Below, piece by piece: positions 44,968 to 53,206 of a stretch of DNA of 64,000 nucleotides. A model generated the notes under the pieces. It was not told the origin of the DNA and ran no database searches. It saw nothing but the letters and a program-made list of their open reading frames with translations. The DNA is from Bradyrhizobium vignae (GTDB lineage Bacteria > Pseudomonadota > Alphaproteobacteria > Rhizobiales > Xanthobacteraceae): positions 1 to 64,000 of the forward strand of contig NZ_RDQF01000039.1 in assembly GCF_004114425.1 (NCBI RefSeq), in the 5' to 3' direction. Each line of letters begins with the position of its first letter. The stretch's first letter is position 1. The translations under genes and the position numbers were made by a program.

Positions 44968-45711
44968 ATGGACCTCGGGCTCAAATCGAAAACCGCTGTC
45001 GTCACGGGTGCGAGCATCGGCATCGGCCGCGCCATTGCCAAGGGCCTGGCGGCCGAAGGCGTGCGTGTCGTCGGCGTGGCGCGCCGCACCGATCTGCTTG
45101 CCGAGCTAGTGAAAGAAGTCGGAGGCGGATTGATCACGCCGTTCGAGCAGGACGTGATGGCCAAGGGCGCCGCCGAGAACATCGCGGCCTTCGCGCTGAA
45201 GGAGTTCGGCCACGTCGACATCCTCGTCAACAATGCCGGCGGCAGCCGTCCCCTCCCCGTCGACGCGCCCGACGGCAAATGGGACGAGGCGATCGCGCTC
45301 AACTTCACCAGCTACCGCCGCATCGCCCATGCGTTGCTGCGGCAGATGATCGAACGCAAATGGGGCCGCATCATCAACATCACCGGCAAGTCCGAGCCGG
45401 AAGGCCTCAATGCCGCCTTCGCCGCCAAGGCCGCCGTGCATGCCTGGGCCAAGGGCCTATCACGCGAGATCGGCGCCCACGGCATCACCATCAACTGCAT
45501 CCCGCCCGGCCGCATCATGAGCGAACAGATCCGCCGCAACTATCCGCCGGATTATCGCGAGCGCTTTGCCGAAGAAGAAATCCCGGTCGGCTATTGGGGC
45601 GAGCCGGAGGATCTGGCGGCACTCGCGGTGTTTCTGGCCTCGCCTGTGGCGCGCTACATCACGGGCGCGGTGATCCCGGTGGATGGGGGCTTGCGGAGGT
45701 ATCAGTTCTAG
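44968..45711 (+). CDS. SDR-family oxidoreductase lacking the usual catalytic tyrosine
   Basis: A 247-residue Rossmann-fold protein: TGASIGIGRAIAKG for NAD(P), NNAGGS, and a C-terminal ITGAVIPVDGGL typical of 3-oxoacyl reductase-like SDRs. At the active site the usual YxxxK is replaced: AAFAAKAAVHAW carries the lysine, but alanine stands four residues before it and phenylalanine three before. Serine is shifted too (NITGKSEPEG). It may bind cofactor without classical reduction. A GTG two codons earlier is an alternative start. Confidence 0.82.
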   Translation: MDLGLKSKTAVVTGASIGIGRAIAKGLAAEGVRVVGVARRTDLLAELVKEVGGGLITPFEQDVMAKGAAENIAAFALKEFGHVDILVNNAGGSRPLPVDAPDGKWDEAIALNFTSYRRIAHALLRQMIERKWGRIINITGKSEPEGLNAAFAAKAAVHAWAKGLSREIGAHGITINCIPPGRIMSEQIRRNYPPDYRERFAEEEIPVGYWGEPEDLAALAVFLASPVARYITGAVIPVDGGLRRYQF

Positions 45712-45834
45712 GGCGGGGCCTCTTGGCCACCGTCTGGCACGCCGCCGACAGTCGGTCTGACCGTCAGCGGCCACTCGGGTCGGGACGGCATGTTGTGCCA
45801 GCTGCACTCCCGACGGCCGCATTACCGCCTGACC

Positions 45835-46449
45835 TCACGGTTTGACGTAGCTCCAGCCCTGCTCCTGCAGCTCCATGACGCGAACGACGCCAGATTTGAC
45901 GACGGTCGCCTGTGGAATCAGGCTTATGTCCTTGTTCTCCGCCTTACGCATGTTTTCCCGGGTATTGCCGCAGGCTTTGAAAGAGATTTCGGGATGGCTC
46001 ATCGCGAGCACTTCAATGCGCGGCTTTACCGGCGAAGTGTCATCGCGCAGCATGTGAAGGCCAGGACCAAAGGTGACGACCTCGATCGACACTGCCTCAC
46101 CGAGGTCGTGGTAGTATTCGGCGACGTTGGTCGCGTTGTTGAGGACCAGGTTCATCATCGCAGGGTCGTTGGAATTGACCTGCAATATGAGCTGATGCGG
46201 CTTTTTGTCGATTTCGGGTTTTGTCGCCTGAGCCAGCGCCGCCCTTGTCGCGGTGATTTGCTTGCTCGTGTGAGTCTGCCCCGGCTTGCTCGCCTGCTTC
46301 TGGACCGAATGCTTCGGACGGCTCGCTTGGCTCGTCGCGCTCGACTGCGGGATCAACCGGTTGTCCTGCTGCGCCTGCGCGCTCGGTTCGACCAGAAGCA
46401 GCATCGCCAGGCCGCTGATGACTGCCGCCGCCAACTTTGGATTGTTCAT
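45835..46449 (-). CDS. Exported DsrE-family protein
   Basis: A 204-residue protein: signal peptide ending SAQAQ, a 60-residue low-complexity Gln/Ser/Lys linker, then a DsrE/DsrF-like domain (HQLILQVNSNDPAMMNLVLNN, FGPGLHML, ISFKACGNTREN). One cysteine remains in FKACGNT, the position used for sulfur relay or redox in relatives. It probably acts in the periplasm. It is the last gene of a minus-strand group of four, 24 bases downstream of the previous gene. Confidence 0.8.
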   Translation of the reverse strand: MNNPKLAAAVISGLAMLLLVEPSAQAQQDNRLIPQSSATSQASRPKHSVQKQASKPGQTHTSKQITATRAALAQATKPEIDKKPHQLILQVNSNDPAMMNLVLNNATNVAEYYHDLGEAVSIEVVTFGPGLHMLRDDTSPVKPRIEVLAMSHPEISFKACGNTRENMRKAENKDISLIPQATVVKSGVVRVMELQEQGWSYVKP

Positions 46450-46473
46450 CTCGTGTCTCCCCTTCCCTGACCA

Positions 46474-47103
46474 TCACCTTGCTGGTCTGGCGACGCTATG
46501 TGGCCATTTGCATGCAACCGCCATTTTCTTGCGCACGTTTTCGAATCCGCTGAGCAGGAATTGTCCGTCTTGCGCCGGACCAGTGCGGGTGAAAAGGCGC
46601 ACAACGATGTGACCATCCTCGGGTAGCGAGCTCAGCAACTTTACGACGTCGCCGCCGAAAGCGACGCCGGAGCCGAATGACGGCGACGCTGCCGTCAATT
46701 GCATTGGCGTGTCCGCATTCAGCCGAAAGGAGATGACGTATTCGTTGGCGCTCCGTGACAGCGCCGGTCCGGCGACCGTGACTTCCGTGCGCCCTCGGCG
46801 GCAGTGGATCGCGAGTTGCATCGTGCCACCATCCGAGCTGCCGACGGACGAGGTGGTGGCGGTGACGACCGGTGAATAATCGACTGGCGAGGTGGTCTCG
46901 CTGATCAGCCAGCCACCGTCTGACGCCCGCCGCCCGGGCGGCGGAAGCTTGCCTGACAGATCTTGCGGACATTCCTGCCGGGCTTGCCCCTCCGTCGCCG
47001 AACAAGCCCGAAGTGTTTCCATGGGATCGCTCGTGTTTTGCGCATAAGCGATTCCGCAGGCTACGTTCAAGGCGACGGCTAGCGGAGGAGCGGCACTCTT
47101 CAT
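46474..47103 (-). CDS. Exported protein of unknown function
   Basis: A 209-residue protein with a signal-like N-terminus (MKSAAPPLAVALNVACGIAYAQ). Its mature part begins with a short cysteine-containing segment (RACSATEGQARQECPQDLSGKLPPP), similar to small segments in type VI-associated VasI/TssN-like exported proteins, then a beta-rich domain (LAIHCRRGRTEVTVAG ... VVRLFTRTG). Its ATG overlaps the stop of the TAXI gene (ATGA), indicating translational coupling. The VasI likeness is weak; the function is left open. Confidence 0.7.
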   Translation of the reverse strand: MKSAAPPLAVALNVACGIAYAQNTSDPMETLRACSATEGQARQECPQDLSGKLPPPGRRASDGGWLISETTSPVDYSPVVTATTSSVGSSDGGTMQLAIHCRRGRTEVTVAGPALSRSANEYVISFRLNADTPMQLTAASPSFGSGVAFGGDVVKLLSSLPEDGHIVVRLFTRTGPAQDGQFLLSGFENVRKKMAVACKWPHSVARPAR

Positions 47104-48143
47104 GGCCTCGCCTGTACGCTGCGCGCCTTGCGATCCAGCCATTCCTGCGCGGCTTGGAAGCGGGTGAGCCCGGGGACGGATGCCGCGAGATTGATCGACT
47201 GCCATTTCGGATCGAAACCGGGTCCCTGCAGGCGGTCAATTCGCGAGAACAGGTACTCGACGAGGCGCGCCACGCGTTGATAGTGATTTGAGCGCGGCGG
47301 CCAGTTGAACGCAACCAGCGCCGTCGGCACCGCGATGGTCGAGACCCGCTCACCTGGCTTGATCAGATTGGGATACTCGTTGGCGTCCAAGGTCGCCGGC
47401 AGATAATAGTCCTCGAACTGCCTGTCGTAGTGGACCGGGAGGAACTTGAATCCAGCCTCCCAGCGGCCCCGTACGAAGGCATCGACGGGTTTCGATGTGA
47501 TGAACACGACGGCCGACATCTCGCCTTTGCGCATCTGTTCCAAGGCCACCTGATGCGGAATGAACGTCTTGTCGACGTCGATGCCGAGACGGCTGAAGAT
47601 CAGCGGTCCAGAATAGGCGGCTGCGGTGCCCAGCGTGTTGAAGTTCACCTTCTTGCCGGCAAGATCTTGCAGGCTCGTGATTTCCGGTCGCACGAAAATG
47701 TGCAACTCGGACGGGAACAGATTGAGCAAGTAGGTGATGCGGCTTTGGATCTGCGGAACCTGAAGCTTGTACTCGTCCAGCGCGTCGGAATTGATGATGG
47801 CTGTATCGACACCACGCAAATAGAGCAGCGCATTCAGATTGTCGGTGGCGCCTCGGGTGACGATCGGCAGGAGATGCAGCTCTGCTCCGTCATCGACGAC
47901 ACGGGCCATTTCCGCCGCAAGGCGGATCGGCGCGCCCTCGAGCAGCCCGCCGGCGAGCCCGACTGTCCAGGCGTTCATCCGCTGCTTTTCGCTCTCCTGA
48001 GAGAGCGGCCGTCGGACTATTTGTGCATCCGTCTTGGCGGTTCTTGCGGTTTGTGCTTCCAGGCAAGCCGGTTGAAGCAGCATGGCAATCGGCACCAGCG
48101 CGGCCAGCAGGAGCGACGAGAGCGACTTTGGCACCTTGTTCAT
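47100..48143 (-). CDS. TAXI-family TRAP solute receptor
   Basis: A 347-residue exported protein: signal peptide MNKVPKSLSSLLLAALVPIAMLL then a TAXI-type periplasmic binding fold (TVGLAGGLLEGAPIRLAAEM, VDTAIINSDAL, DLAGKKVNFNTLGTAAAYSG). TAXI receptors normally feed a 12+4-segment fused TRAP permease, but none is encoded nearby. It lies between a coiled-coil membrane protein gene and an unknown exported protein gene and overlaps the latter by four bases. It might serve as a sensor rather than a transporter component. Confidence 0.82.
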   Translation of the reverse strand: MNKVPKSLSSLLLAALVPIAMLLQPACLEAQTARTAKTDAQIVRRPLSQESEKQRMNAWTVGLAGGLLEGAPIRLAAEMARVVDDGAELHLLPIVTRGATDNLNALLYLRGVDTAIINSDALDEYKLQVPQIQSRITYLLNLFPSELHIFVRPEITSLQDLAGKKVNFNTLGTAAAYSGPLIFSRLGIDVDKTFIPHQVALEQMRKGEMSAVVFITSKPVDAFVRGRWEAGFKFLPVHYDRQFEDYYLPATLDANEYPNLIKPGERVSTIAVPTALVAFNWPPRSNHYQRVARLVEYLFSRIDRLQGPGFDPKWQSINLAASVPGLTRFQAAQEWLDRKARSVQARP

Positions 48144-48206
48144 GTTGTTTCTTTCCGGATGACCCACCGCAACCACTCGTTCCAGTCGAAACGCAAAAGC
48201 CCACTT

Positions 48207-49835
48207 TCAGTGATGCAATGCGTCCAGTCGTTCCTTGGCTCCGCGAATACCGCTCCTCTGTGCCTTCGCGTAGAGCTCTCGCGCCTTAGCCGCCTCGCCG
48301 CGCGTTCCATAGGCACCCCAGGCGGACAGAACCGCCGGATCATATGTCTCCGCCAGCATGAAGATTGCCTGCGCAATGTTCTTCTCGGCAGCGAGCTCGA
48401 GTACAATCCGCGCTGCGCCAATGTTGCCCTGATCGAGCAACGCTCTGGCACGCGGGATCAATCGGGCCTCCACCTCGTCTTGCCCTGGACTCATCGGCGG
48501 CTCCGCTGCGATCACGTTCTGCGCCGTCGACGCGATTGTGCCTTCGTTTCTTTGCTCTATCGGGGCGCGCTCATCGATGCGGCGCGATATCGAGGCGCGG
48601 TCTCTCTGCCTGGCTTCGGTCCTGCTCCGCTCCTGTTGCAGCGACTGCCGCAGTTCGGCAATCTCTCGGTTCGCGGCCTGTCTCTGCTGCGGGACCGCAT
48701 CGTTCGCCTCGCGCAATTGCCCGTTCAGGATTTCGATGTCCCGGCGCGCTTCCGCAAGTTTGCCCTCCAGCGCGGCAGCCTTGGCCTCTTCGAGGGAACG
48801 ACGTTGTTGCTCGGCGTTCATCGCTGTCGAACGCGCGGCGTCCGCCTGCTGCACGAGGGCTGCGTTCCTTTCGCGCTCCTGCTGCAGCGACTGCCGCAGT
48901 TCCGCGATCTCCCGTCCGGCCGCTTCGCTTTGCTCCGCCGCCGCACCGTCGGCCGCAAGCGATCCGCGAGGTATGCCGGCAAGTTCGCTTGCGAGTGCCG
49001 CGGCGCGCGACTGCGCCTCGTAGCGCTCTTGCTCAGCGCTTGCCGTTGCTGCCTGCGCGGCGCTCACCTGCTTCGCCAGGACGGCGCTCTTTTCCTGCTC
49101 CTGCTGCAGGGACCACCGCAGTTCGGCGATCTCCCGCGCCGCCGCATCTCTCTGCTGCGCGGCCACCTCATCCGCGTTGCGCGCCTGTGCGATTCGGGTT
49201 TCGATTTCGCGGCGGGTTCCGGCAAGTTCGTTCGCGACTGCGGCGCTGCGGGCTTGCTCCTGTTGAAGAGACTGCCGCAGCTCCTCCGCAGCCATTTCCG
49301 CTGTGTGCGTGTGCTGGATCGCCTCATCAAGCTCCTTGCGCGCGCCGGCCAGCTCACCGGAGAGTGCGTCGTTGCGCGGAGCGTCTGCGTCGAGCCCTTG
49401 TCGAGGTCCCACTGTGCTTGCCGGCATCGCCTGCATCAGGGCCCCCGTCGCTTCGCCTTGAAGGAGTGCTAGCGATCCGCTCGCGATTTCAGGCCGCCGG
49501 TCGAGGTCGGCGGCGCTCTCGCGGTCGATGCGCGTCATTTCCGGAATCGTCTGTGCCTTGAACGGGTCGAACGCACCGAGCAGGGCCGCCCCAACGAAGA
49601 TGAGGGGGACCAGAACGACAGCCGCAACGAGCGAACTGCCCGATTTTGCCTCCACGGGATCGACATCCTCGGTCTCGGGACACCAATGAGTCGGTGACAA
49701 GCAGATCGGCGAGCCGTCCTTCGCGACCCATCTACCCGTCTCGGGCAACCGGTGACCGACCTCAACAGCCCCCGCCGCGTCTTCTATCCGAGTGTTCTCT
49801 CGCCCCCTCGGTGCAGTATCGATTGATCGGCGCAT
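48207..49835 (-). CDS. Membrane-anchored coiled-coil protein with Sel1-like tail
   Basis: A 542-residue protein. A cytoplasmic N-terminus of about 68 residues contains a tryptophan/cysteine segment (WVAKDGSPICLSPTHWCPE); one membrane segment follows at about 69-90 (LVAAVVLVPLIFVGAALLG). Residues 150-430 are a long coiled coil with four recurring copies of ELR-(Q/W)-SLQQE-(Q/R), and the last 90 residues look like Sel1/TPR repeats (ARALLDQGNIGAAR ... ARELYAKAQRSG). It heads the group with the TAXI receptor and DsrE-like protein. The coil probably extends into the periplasm as a scaffold; function unknown. Confidence 0.72.
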   Translation of the reverse strand: MRRSIDTAPRGRENTRIEDAAGAVEVGHRLPETGRWVAKDGSPICLSPTHWCPETEDVDPVEAKSGSSLVAAVVLVPLIFVGAALLGAFDPFKAQTIPEMTRIDRESAADLDRRPEIASGSLALLQGEATGALMQAMPASTVGPRQGLDADAPRNDALSGELAGARKELDEAIQHTHTAEMAAEELRQSLQQEQARSAAVANELAGTRREIETRIAQARNADEVAAQQRDAAAREIAELRWSLQQEQEKSAVLAKQVSAAQAATASAEQERYEAQSRAAALASELAGIPRGSLAADGAAAEQSEAAGREIAELRQSLQQERERNAALVQQADAARSTAMNAEQQRRSLEEAKAAALEGKLAEARRDIEILNGQLREANDAVPQQRQAANREIAELRQSLQQERSRTEARQRDRASISRRIDERAPIEQRNEGTIASTAQNVIAAEPPMSPGQDEVEARLIPRARALLDQGNIGAARIVLELAAEKNIAQAIFMLAETYDPAVLSAWGAYGTRGEAAKARELYAKAQRSGIRGAKERLDALHH

Positions 49836-50220
49836 GGATCACGCCTCTCTCAAGTGCAACTCCAATGGAGCGATCACTTGGCCTGTGCGCATGGTTTCGG
49901 TACCCATCAGAACACGCGTAGATAGTGATGCTGCGCCGCGGCAAGGCGCTCAAATTAAATAGATAAATTAACTTAAATCCATATAATTTTGCTCATGCGC
50001 AAAAGTCAAATTAAATCGTCGCCGGCGCGGGCTGGCCCCGGCCCGCTCACGCACTCTCTGGCGAACAAAGCAAGCCTCTCTTTATGGGAGCTTTATGGGA
50101 GAGCTGCCACTCGAACCTCGCTCGCGAACCACTGACAAGACCGTGGAATGCACTCCGCCTCGTGGCGGCATGAATGCTGCCTCCGTCCTCGACCGACAGC
50201 TAAGCAACGAGACACTTGGC
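49836..50220. other. AT-rich intergenic region
   Basis: Between the coiled-coil gene start and the repeat-protein stop there is a markedly AT-rich patch (about 49945-50015, with AAATTAAATAGATAAATTAA) in otherwise GC-rich DNA. A direct repeat TTTATGGGAG occurs twice near 50080-50100. No gene is supported. The patch may hold the promoter of the coiled-coil gene or a nucleoid-protein (H-NS/MvaT/Ros-like) binding region. Confidence 0.45.
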
Positions 50221-51855
50221 TCAGGCCATTAGCAGGTCCTGATGGGGCGCGAAGATGAAGTCCTCGGGCCTGAGCGCTTCCTCGCTATGCACGACCACGT
50301 CGTTGCCCGGGCTGAACGTGATCGTACTCTCATGCGTTGCGGGATCGAACTTTGAGATGCTGAGATCACTGAAATCCGCGATGCCGAGCGCAGAGACATC
50401 GATGTGATCGGATCCCAAGTTCGACAGCGCCTGCCCGAAATCCTCGATCCTGTCGTGGCCGCTGTCGAAATTGAACACGAACGTATCGTTCCCACCATTG
50501 GCGAAGCCGAGCATCACCTGCGCATCGCCCCAGATGTCGTCATTTCCAGTGCCGCTTACCAGCTTGTCATTGCCGCCGCTTGCGTAGTCGGACATCGATT
50601 TGGCATCGCCGACGAGAGTGGTTTCGTAGCTGCCCGCCGGATGTGGATTGGGATCATCGCCGCCGACCAGCGTGTCGTTCCCGCCATGCGCGTGGCCCGA
50701 CATGGTCGACGCATCCCCGTACGCCTGATTGGCGAGCTGGGAAAAGACGTTGCCGCCGATATAGGTGTCGTCGCCGCCGACGGCCTGATCCCCCATGTTG
50801 CCGCCGGCATCGCCGTAGAAGACATTTTGGTCTTGCGTGCCCGAAGCCTGGAAGGTGTCATTGCCGCCGTGGGCGCCATCGGACATGTCACCCGCGGCAT
50901 CGCCATAGAACGTGCTCCCGCCAAGACCGGTCTTGTTGAAGGTGTCGTCCCCTCCGCGGGCCAGACCGGACATGTTCCCGCCCGCATCGCCGGCAAAGAC
51001 GTTGCGATCGGCGAGTGTCGCATCGCTCGAGTCGTTGAACGTGTCGTTTCCGCCGGCGGCGGAAGCGGACATGTTTCCACCGCCGTCGCCAAAGACGAAG
51101 TTGAACGGGTTGATCCCGCTCACAGCAAAACTATCATTACCACCGGCTGCATGGCCGGCCATGTCGCCTCCGGCATCACCATAGAGATGATTGTTGTACT
51201 CGGATCCGCTCGCGGTGAAGCTGTCGCTTCCGCCGCGGGCATACCCGAACAGGCTTCCACCGGCGTCGCCATAGAACTCAAAAGTGCTATCCGGTCCGGT
51301 GTGACCAACGAAGGTGTCGTTACCGCCGACTGCGCGATTGATCAGATTGCCGCCGGCATCTCCATACACGGCGACGGTTTGGTGCCCGCCACCGGAAACG
51401 CCGAAATGATCATCACCTCCACGGGCTTGACCGGCCAATGTTTCGCCTGCGTCGCCATAGGCATTCACTCTCACACCGGGCGTGAAGGCCAGCGGCAGTT
51501 CGACATTGAGGCTGTCGTTGCCACCAAGGGCCCGATCCGAGATGCTGCCTCCGGCATCACCGTACATGCTCAGAATGAAAGTCTCGCCGGGGATGATGGC
51601 AGACGCCGGCACATCGGCGGACAACGTGTCGTTGCCGCCCAGCGCGTAATCAGAAATGTTTCCGCCCGCATCACCAAACAGGCTTCCGGATCCGGAAGTC
51701 AGCAAGGTGTCGTTGCCGCCGACCGCGCGGTCGCGCAAGTCAACGCCGGCATCTCCGAACAGCATGTTGGTCGGATCGGAACCGACCAGTGTCTGGGCTC
51801 CGCCGTGCTGTCGGCCCGTGAGTGATCCATTCGTATCGCCAAATAGAATAGCCAC
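50221..51855 (-). CDS. GDAGG-repeat protein, RTX-like, probably secreted
   Basis: A 544-residue acidic, glycine/aspartate-rich protein without N-terminal signal. I count 15 units with an 18-residue core of the form GDAGGxxxxxAxGGNDTF (for example GDAGGNMSGLARGGDDTF), each followed by a variable 8-20 residue insert. The units recall calcium-binding RTX nonapeptides (GGxGxDx) but are longer and differently phased. The last 90 residues are a non-repeat RTX-type C-terminus (FVFNFDSGHDRIEDFGQ ... VHSEEALRPEDFIFAP) like the tail of type I-secreted proteins. No adjacent type I exporter is seen. Both sides are AT-rich. Confidence 0.78.
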   Translation of the reverse strand: MAILFGDTNGSLTGRQHGGAQTLVGSDPTNMLFGDAGVDLRDRAVGGNDTLLTSGSGSLFGDAGGNISDYALGGNDTLSADVPASAIIPGETFILSMYGDAGGSISDRALGGNDSLNVELPLAFTPGVRVNAYGDAGETLAGQARGGDDHFGVSGGGHQTVAVYGDAGGNLINRAVGGNDTFVGHTGPDSTFEFYGDAGGSLFGYARGGSDSFTASGSEYNNHLYGDAGGDMAGHAAGGNDSFAVSGINPFNFVFGDGGGNMSASAAGGNDTFNDSSDATLADRNVFAGDAGGNMSGLARGGDDTFNKTGLGGSTFYGDAAGDMSDGAHGGNDTFQASGTQDQNVFYGDAGGNMGDQAVGGDDTYIGGNVFSQLANQAYGDASTMSGHAHGGNDTLVGGDDPNPHPAGSYETTLVGDAKSMSDYASGGNDKLVSGTGNDDIWGDAQVMLGFANGGNDTFVFNFDSGHDRIEDFGQALSNLGSDHIDVSALGIADFSDLSISKFDPATHESTITFSPGNDVVVHSEEALRPEDFIFAPHQDLLMA

Positions 51856-52243
51856 GTGCCCCTCCCTCGCATTTGCGGGTTCGTGCAGGATGTGGCGCTA
51901 ACGTTTACAACGTATCATTTTCTAAATTAAATCGCAATTTTTAATAAAATTGAATTAGTCTTTTAAATCAGGGCGGGCGTCAAAATAAGAGCGGGGAACA
52001 GCGGTGGTTCAGCCGACGGTCCAGCTCACCCGCCCACCCCCGCTAAAGCCTCGATGACGCTACATCGGAATTCACCCGCACTCGGTAAGCAGTCACGCCT
52101 GATCACACCGGATTTCAGCCAAGCACGCTGCGTTCCGGCGGTTACATGACAAAGCCCGTACATCGCATGGAATATAGGCTCGGCGCCGCGAATATGCGTA
52201 TCTGACCGTGTTCTCGTCGCGTCTCGGAGCCGAGGAGTGACCG
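51856..52243. other. AT-rich upstream region of the repeat-protein gene
   Basis: A second AT-rich patch lies at about 51905-51970 (TAAATTAAATCGCAATTTTTAATAAAATT), directly before the repeat-protein start. With the patch at 49945-50015 it brackets that gene. No gene is supported in these 388 bases. Confidence 0.45.
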
Positions 52244-52324
52244 ATGCGCATTGCATTGCCGTACTTAGGAATTGGCGTCTGCTTGTCTGTTGCAACCTGG
52301 TTGGCGCTGGGGCTTCTACTCTAG
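52244..52324 (+). CDS. Very small membrane protein (26 aa)
   Basis: A 26-codon frame, MRIALPYLGIGVCLSVATWLALGLLL, a single hydrophobic segment with one positive charge at the start. GAGGAG lies six bases before the ATG, an excellent binding site. It is the only supported gene in the surroundings. Function unknown; the form resembles other small inner-membrane peptides. The following 250 bases (52325-52574) show only another AT-rich tract. Confidence 0.5.
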   Translation: MRIALPYLGIGVCLSVATWLALGLLL

Positions 52325-52574
52325 CGGCGGTTTCCCGCAGACGAATTCGGAAGCGACTTGGGCTCTCGCTCGAAATCACGATCCAGCGGCGGTTTGACCC
52401 TTGCCGTCTCCCCGGACCGCGGTCGGGCCACGTCTCCTGCCGTGCGTGTCGGCTATTTCATATTTTTTCAATGAACCTGTGCTAACCGTCATTTAACTAA
52501 ACCTATAGGTTGAGCCCATTTTGTTTTCGCCCGACGTCGATCATTGTTTAATAGTCACAGTTTAGGGGCGCGTC

Positions 52575-52760
52575 ATGAGTACTCGTGGCCAGGTGTGCGA
52601 CCGTATGGTGGTTCTGCGTCAGCGTGTCTCGTCACTCAGCTCTCAATTGGCAGAGCTTCAGAACCTGCGTACCCGACTGGAAAAGGCCGAGGAAAGACGA
52701 AGCCGCAGACGTTCAAAAGTCACTGGTATCTGGCCGATGCGGCGCCGATTTTGGCAGTAG
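52575..52760 (+). CDS. Small basic coiled-coil hypothetical protein
   Basis: A 61-residue protein: a heptad-like helix (VVLRQRVSSLSSQLAELQNLRTRLEKAEE) followed by an arginine-rich tail (RRSRRRSK...MRRRFWQ). AGGGGCG lies seven bases before the ATG. It could be a small nucleic-acid- or membrane-associated protein, but the support is limited to composition and binding site. Confidence 0.4.
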   Translation: MSTRGQVCDRMVVLRQRVSSLSSQLAELQNLRTRLEKAEERRSRRRSKVTGIWPMRRRFWQ

Positions 52761-53206
52761 CGGCGAGTCGACAGTCGCAAGCCCGCCATCGGTGGTCGAT
52801 CCGACCGTGACGGAAGTGCGTTAGGGGCGACGGCTCTGGGCGTGGCCGCGACGACTATGCGACGTCGACGCGCGCATGCTGGTCCTTCCGAGCGTCCTGC
52901 CACGATTTCATCCTGCCAGTGTTTTGCCCGACGGGTCAACTTGATCGCGGCTGCGAATGTCATCGCAAGGCAGTTGGAAAATTCCCTTATAGATCAAGGG
53001 CTCTTCTACTGTGCATGGGGTTGTTTTTCGACTTTTTGCTTTGAACGTCGTGACCGGCACCGAAAGCAGGCGAACGGCGCGCTTGCCCTGCCCTTTCCGC
53101 GGCGCGTGCGGCATCGGCGCATACACAGCATGCACGCATAAGCCTGTGGCCGGCCGCCGAGCCGTAGTACAGGCATAGCCTGCCGCCGGAGCAACGCGCC
53201 AACGCA
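52761..53206. other. Intergenic region without supported gene
   Basis: These 446 bases hold several short open frames in both directions, none with a good binding site or protein-like composition. The promoter of the MFS gene at 53207 is presumably here. No clear repeat or RNA structure was seen. Confidence 0.4.

Noticed and set aside
46474..47103. Type VI secretion accessory protein (VasI-like)
   Set aside because: The N-terminal cysteine segment is suggestive, but no type VI genes are present in the window.
50350..51820. Regular repeats that might be a CRISPR array
   Set aside because: The periodic sequence is coding (GDAGG units), the DNA copies are not identical, and spacing varies; there are no cas genes.
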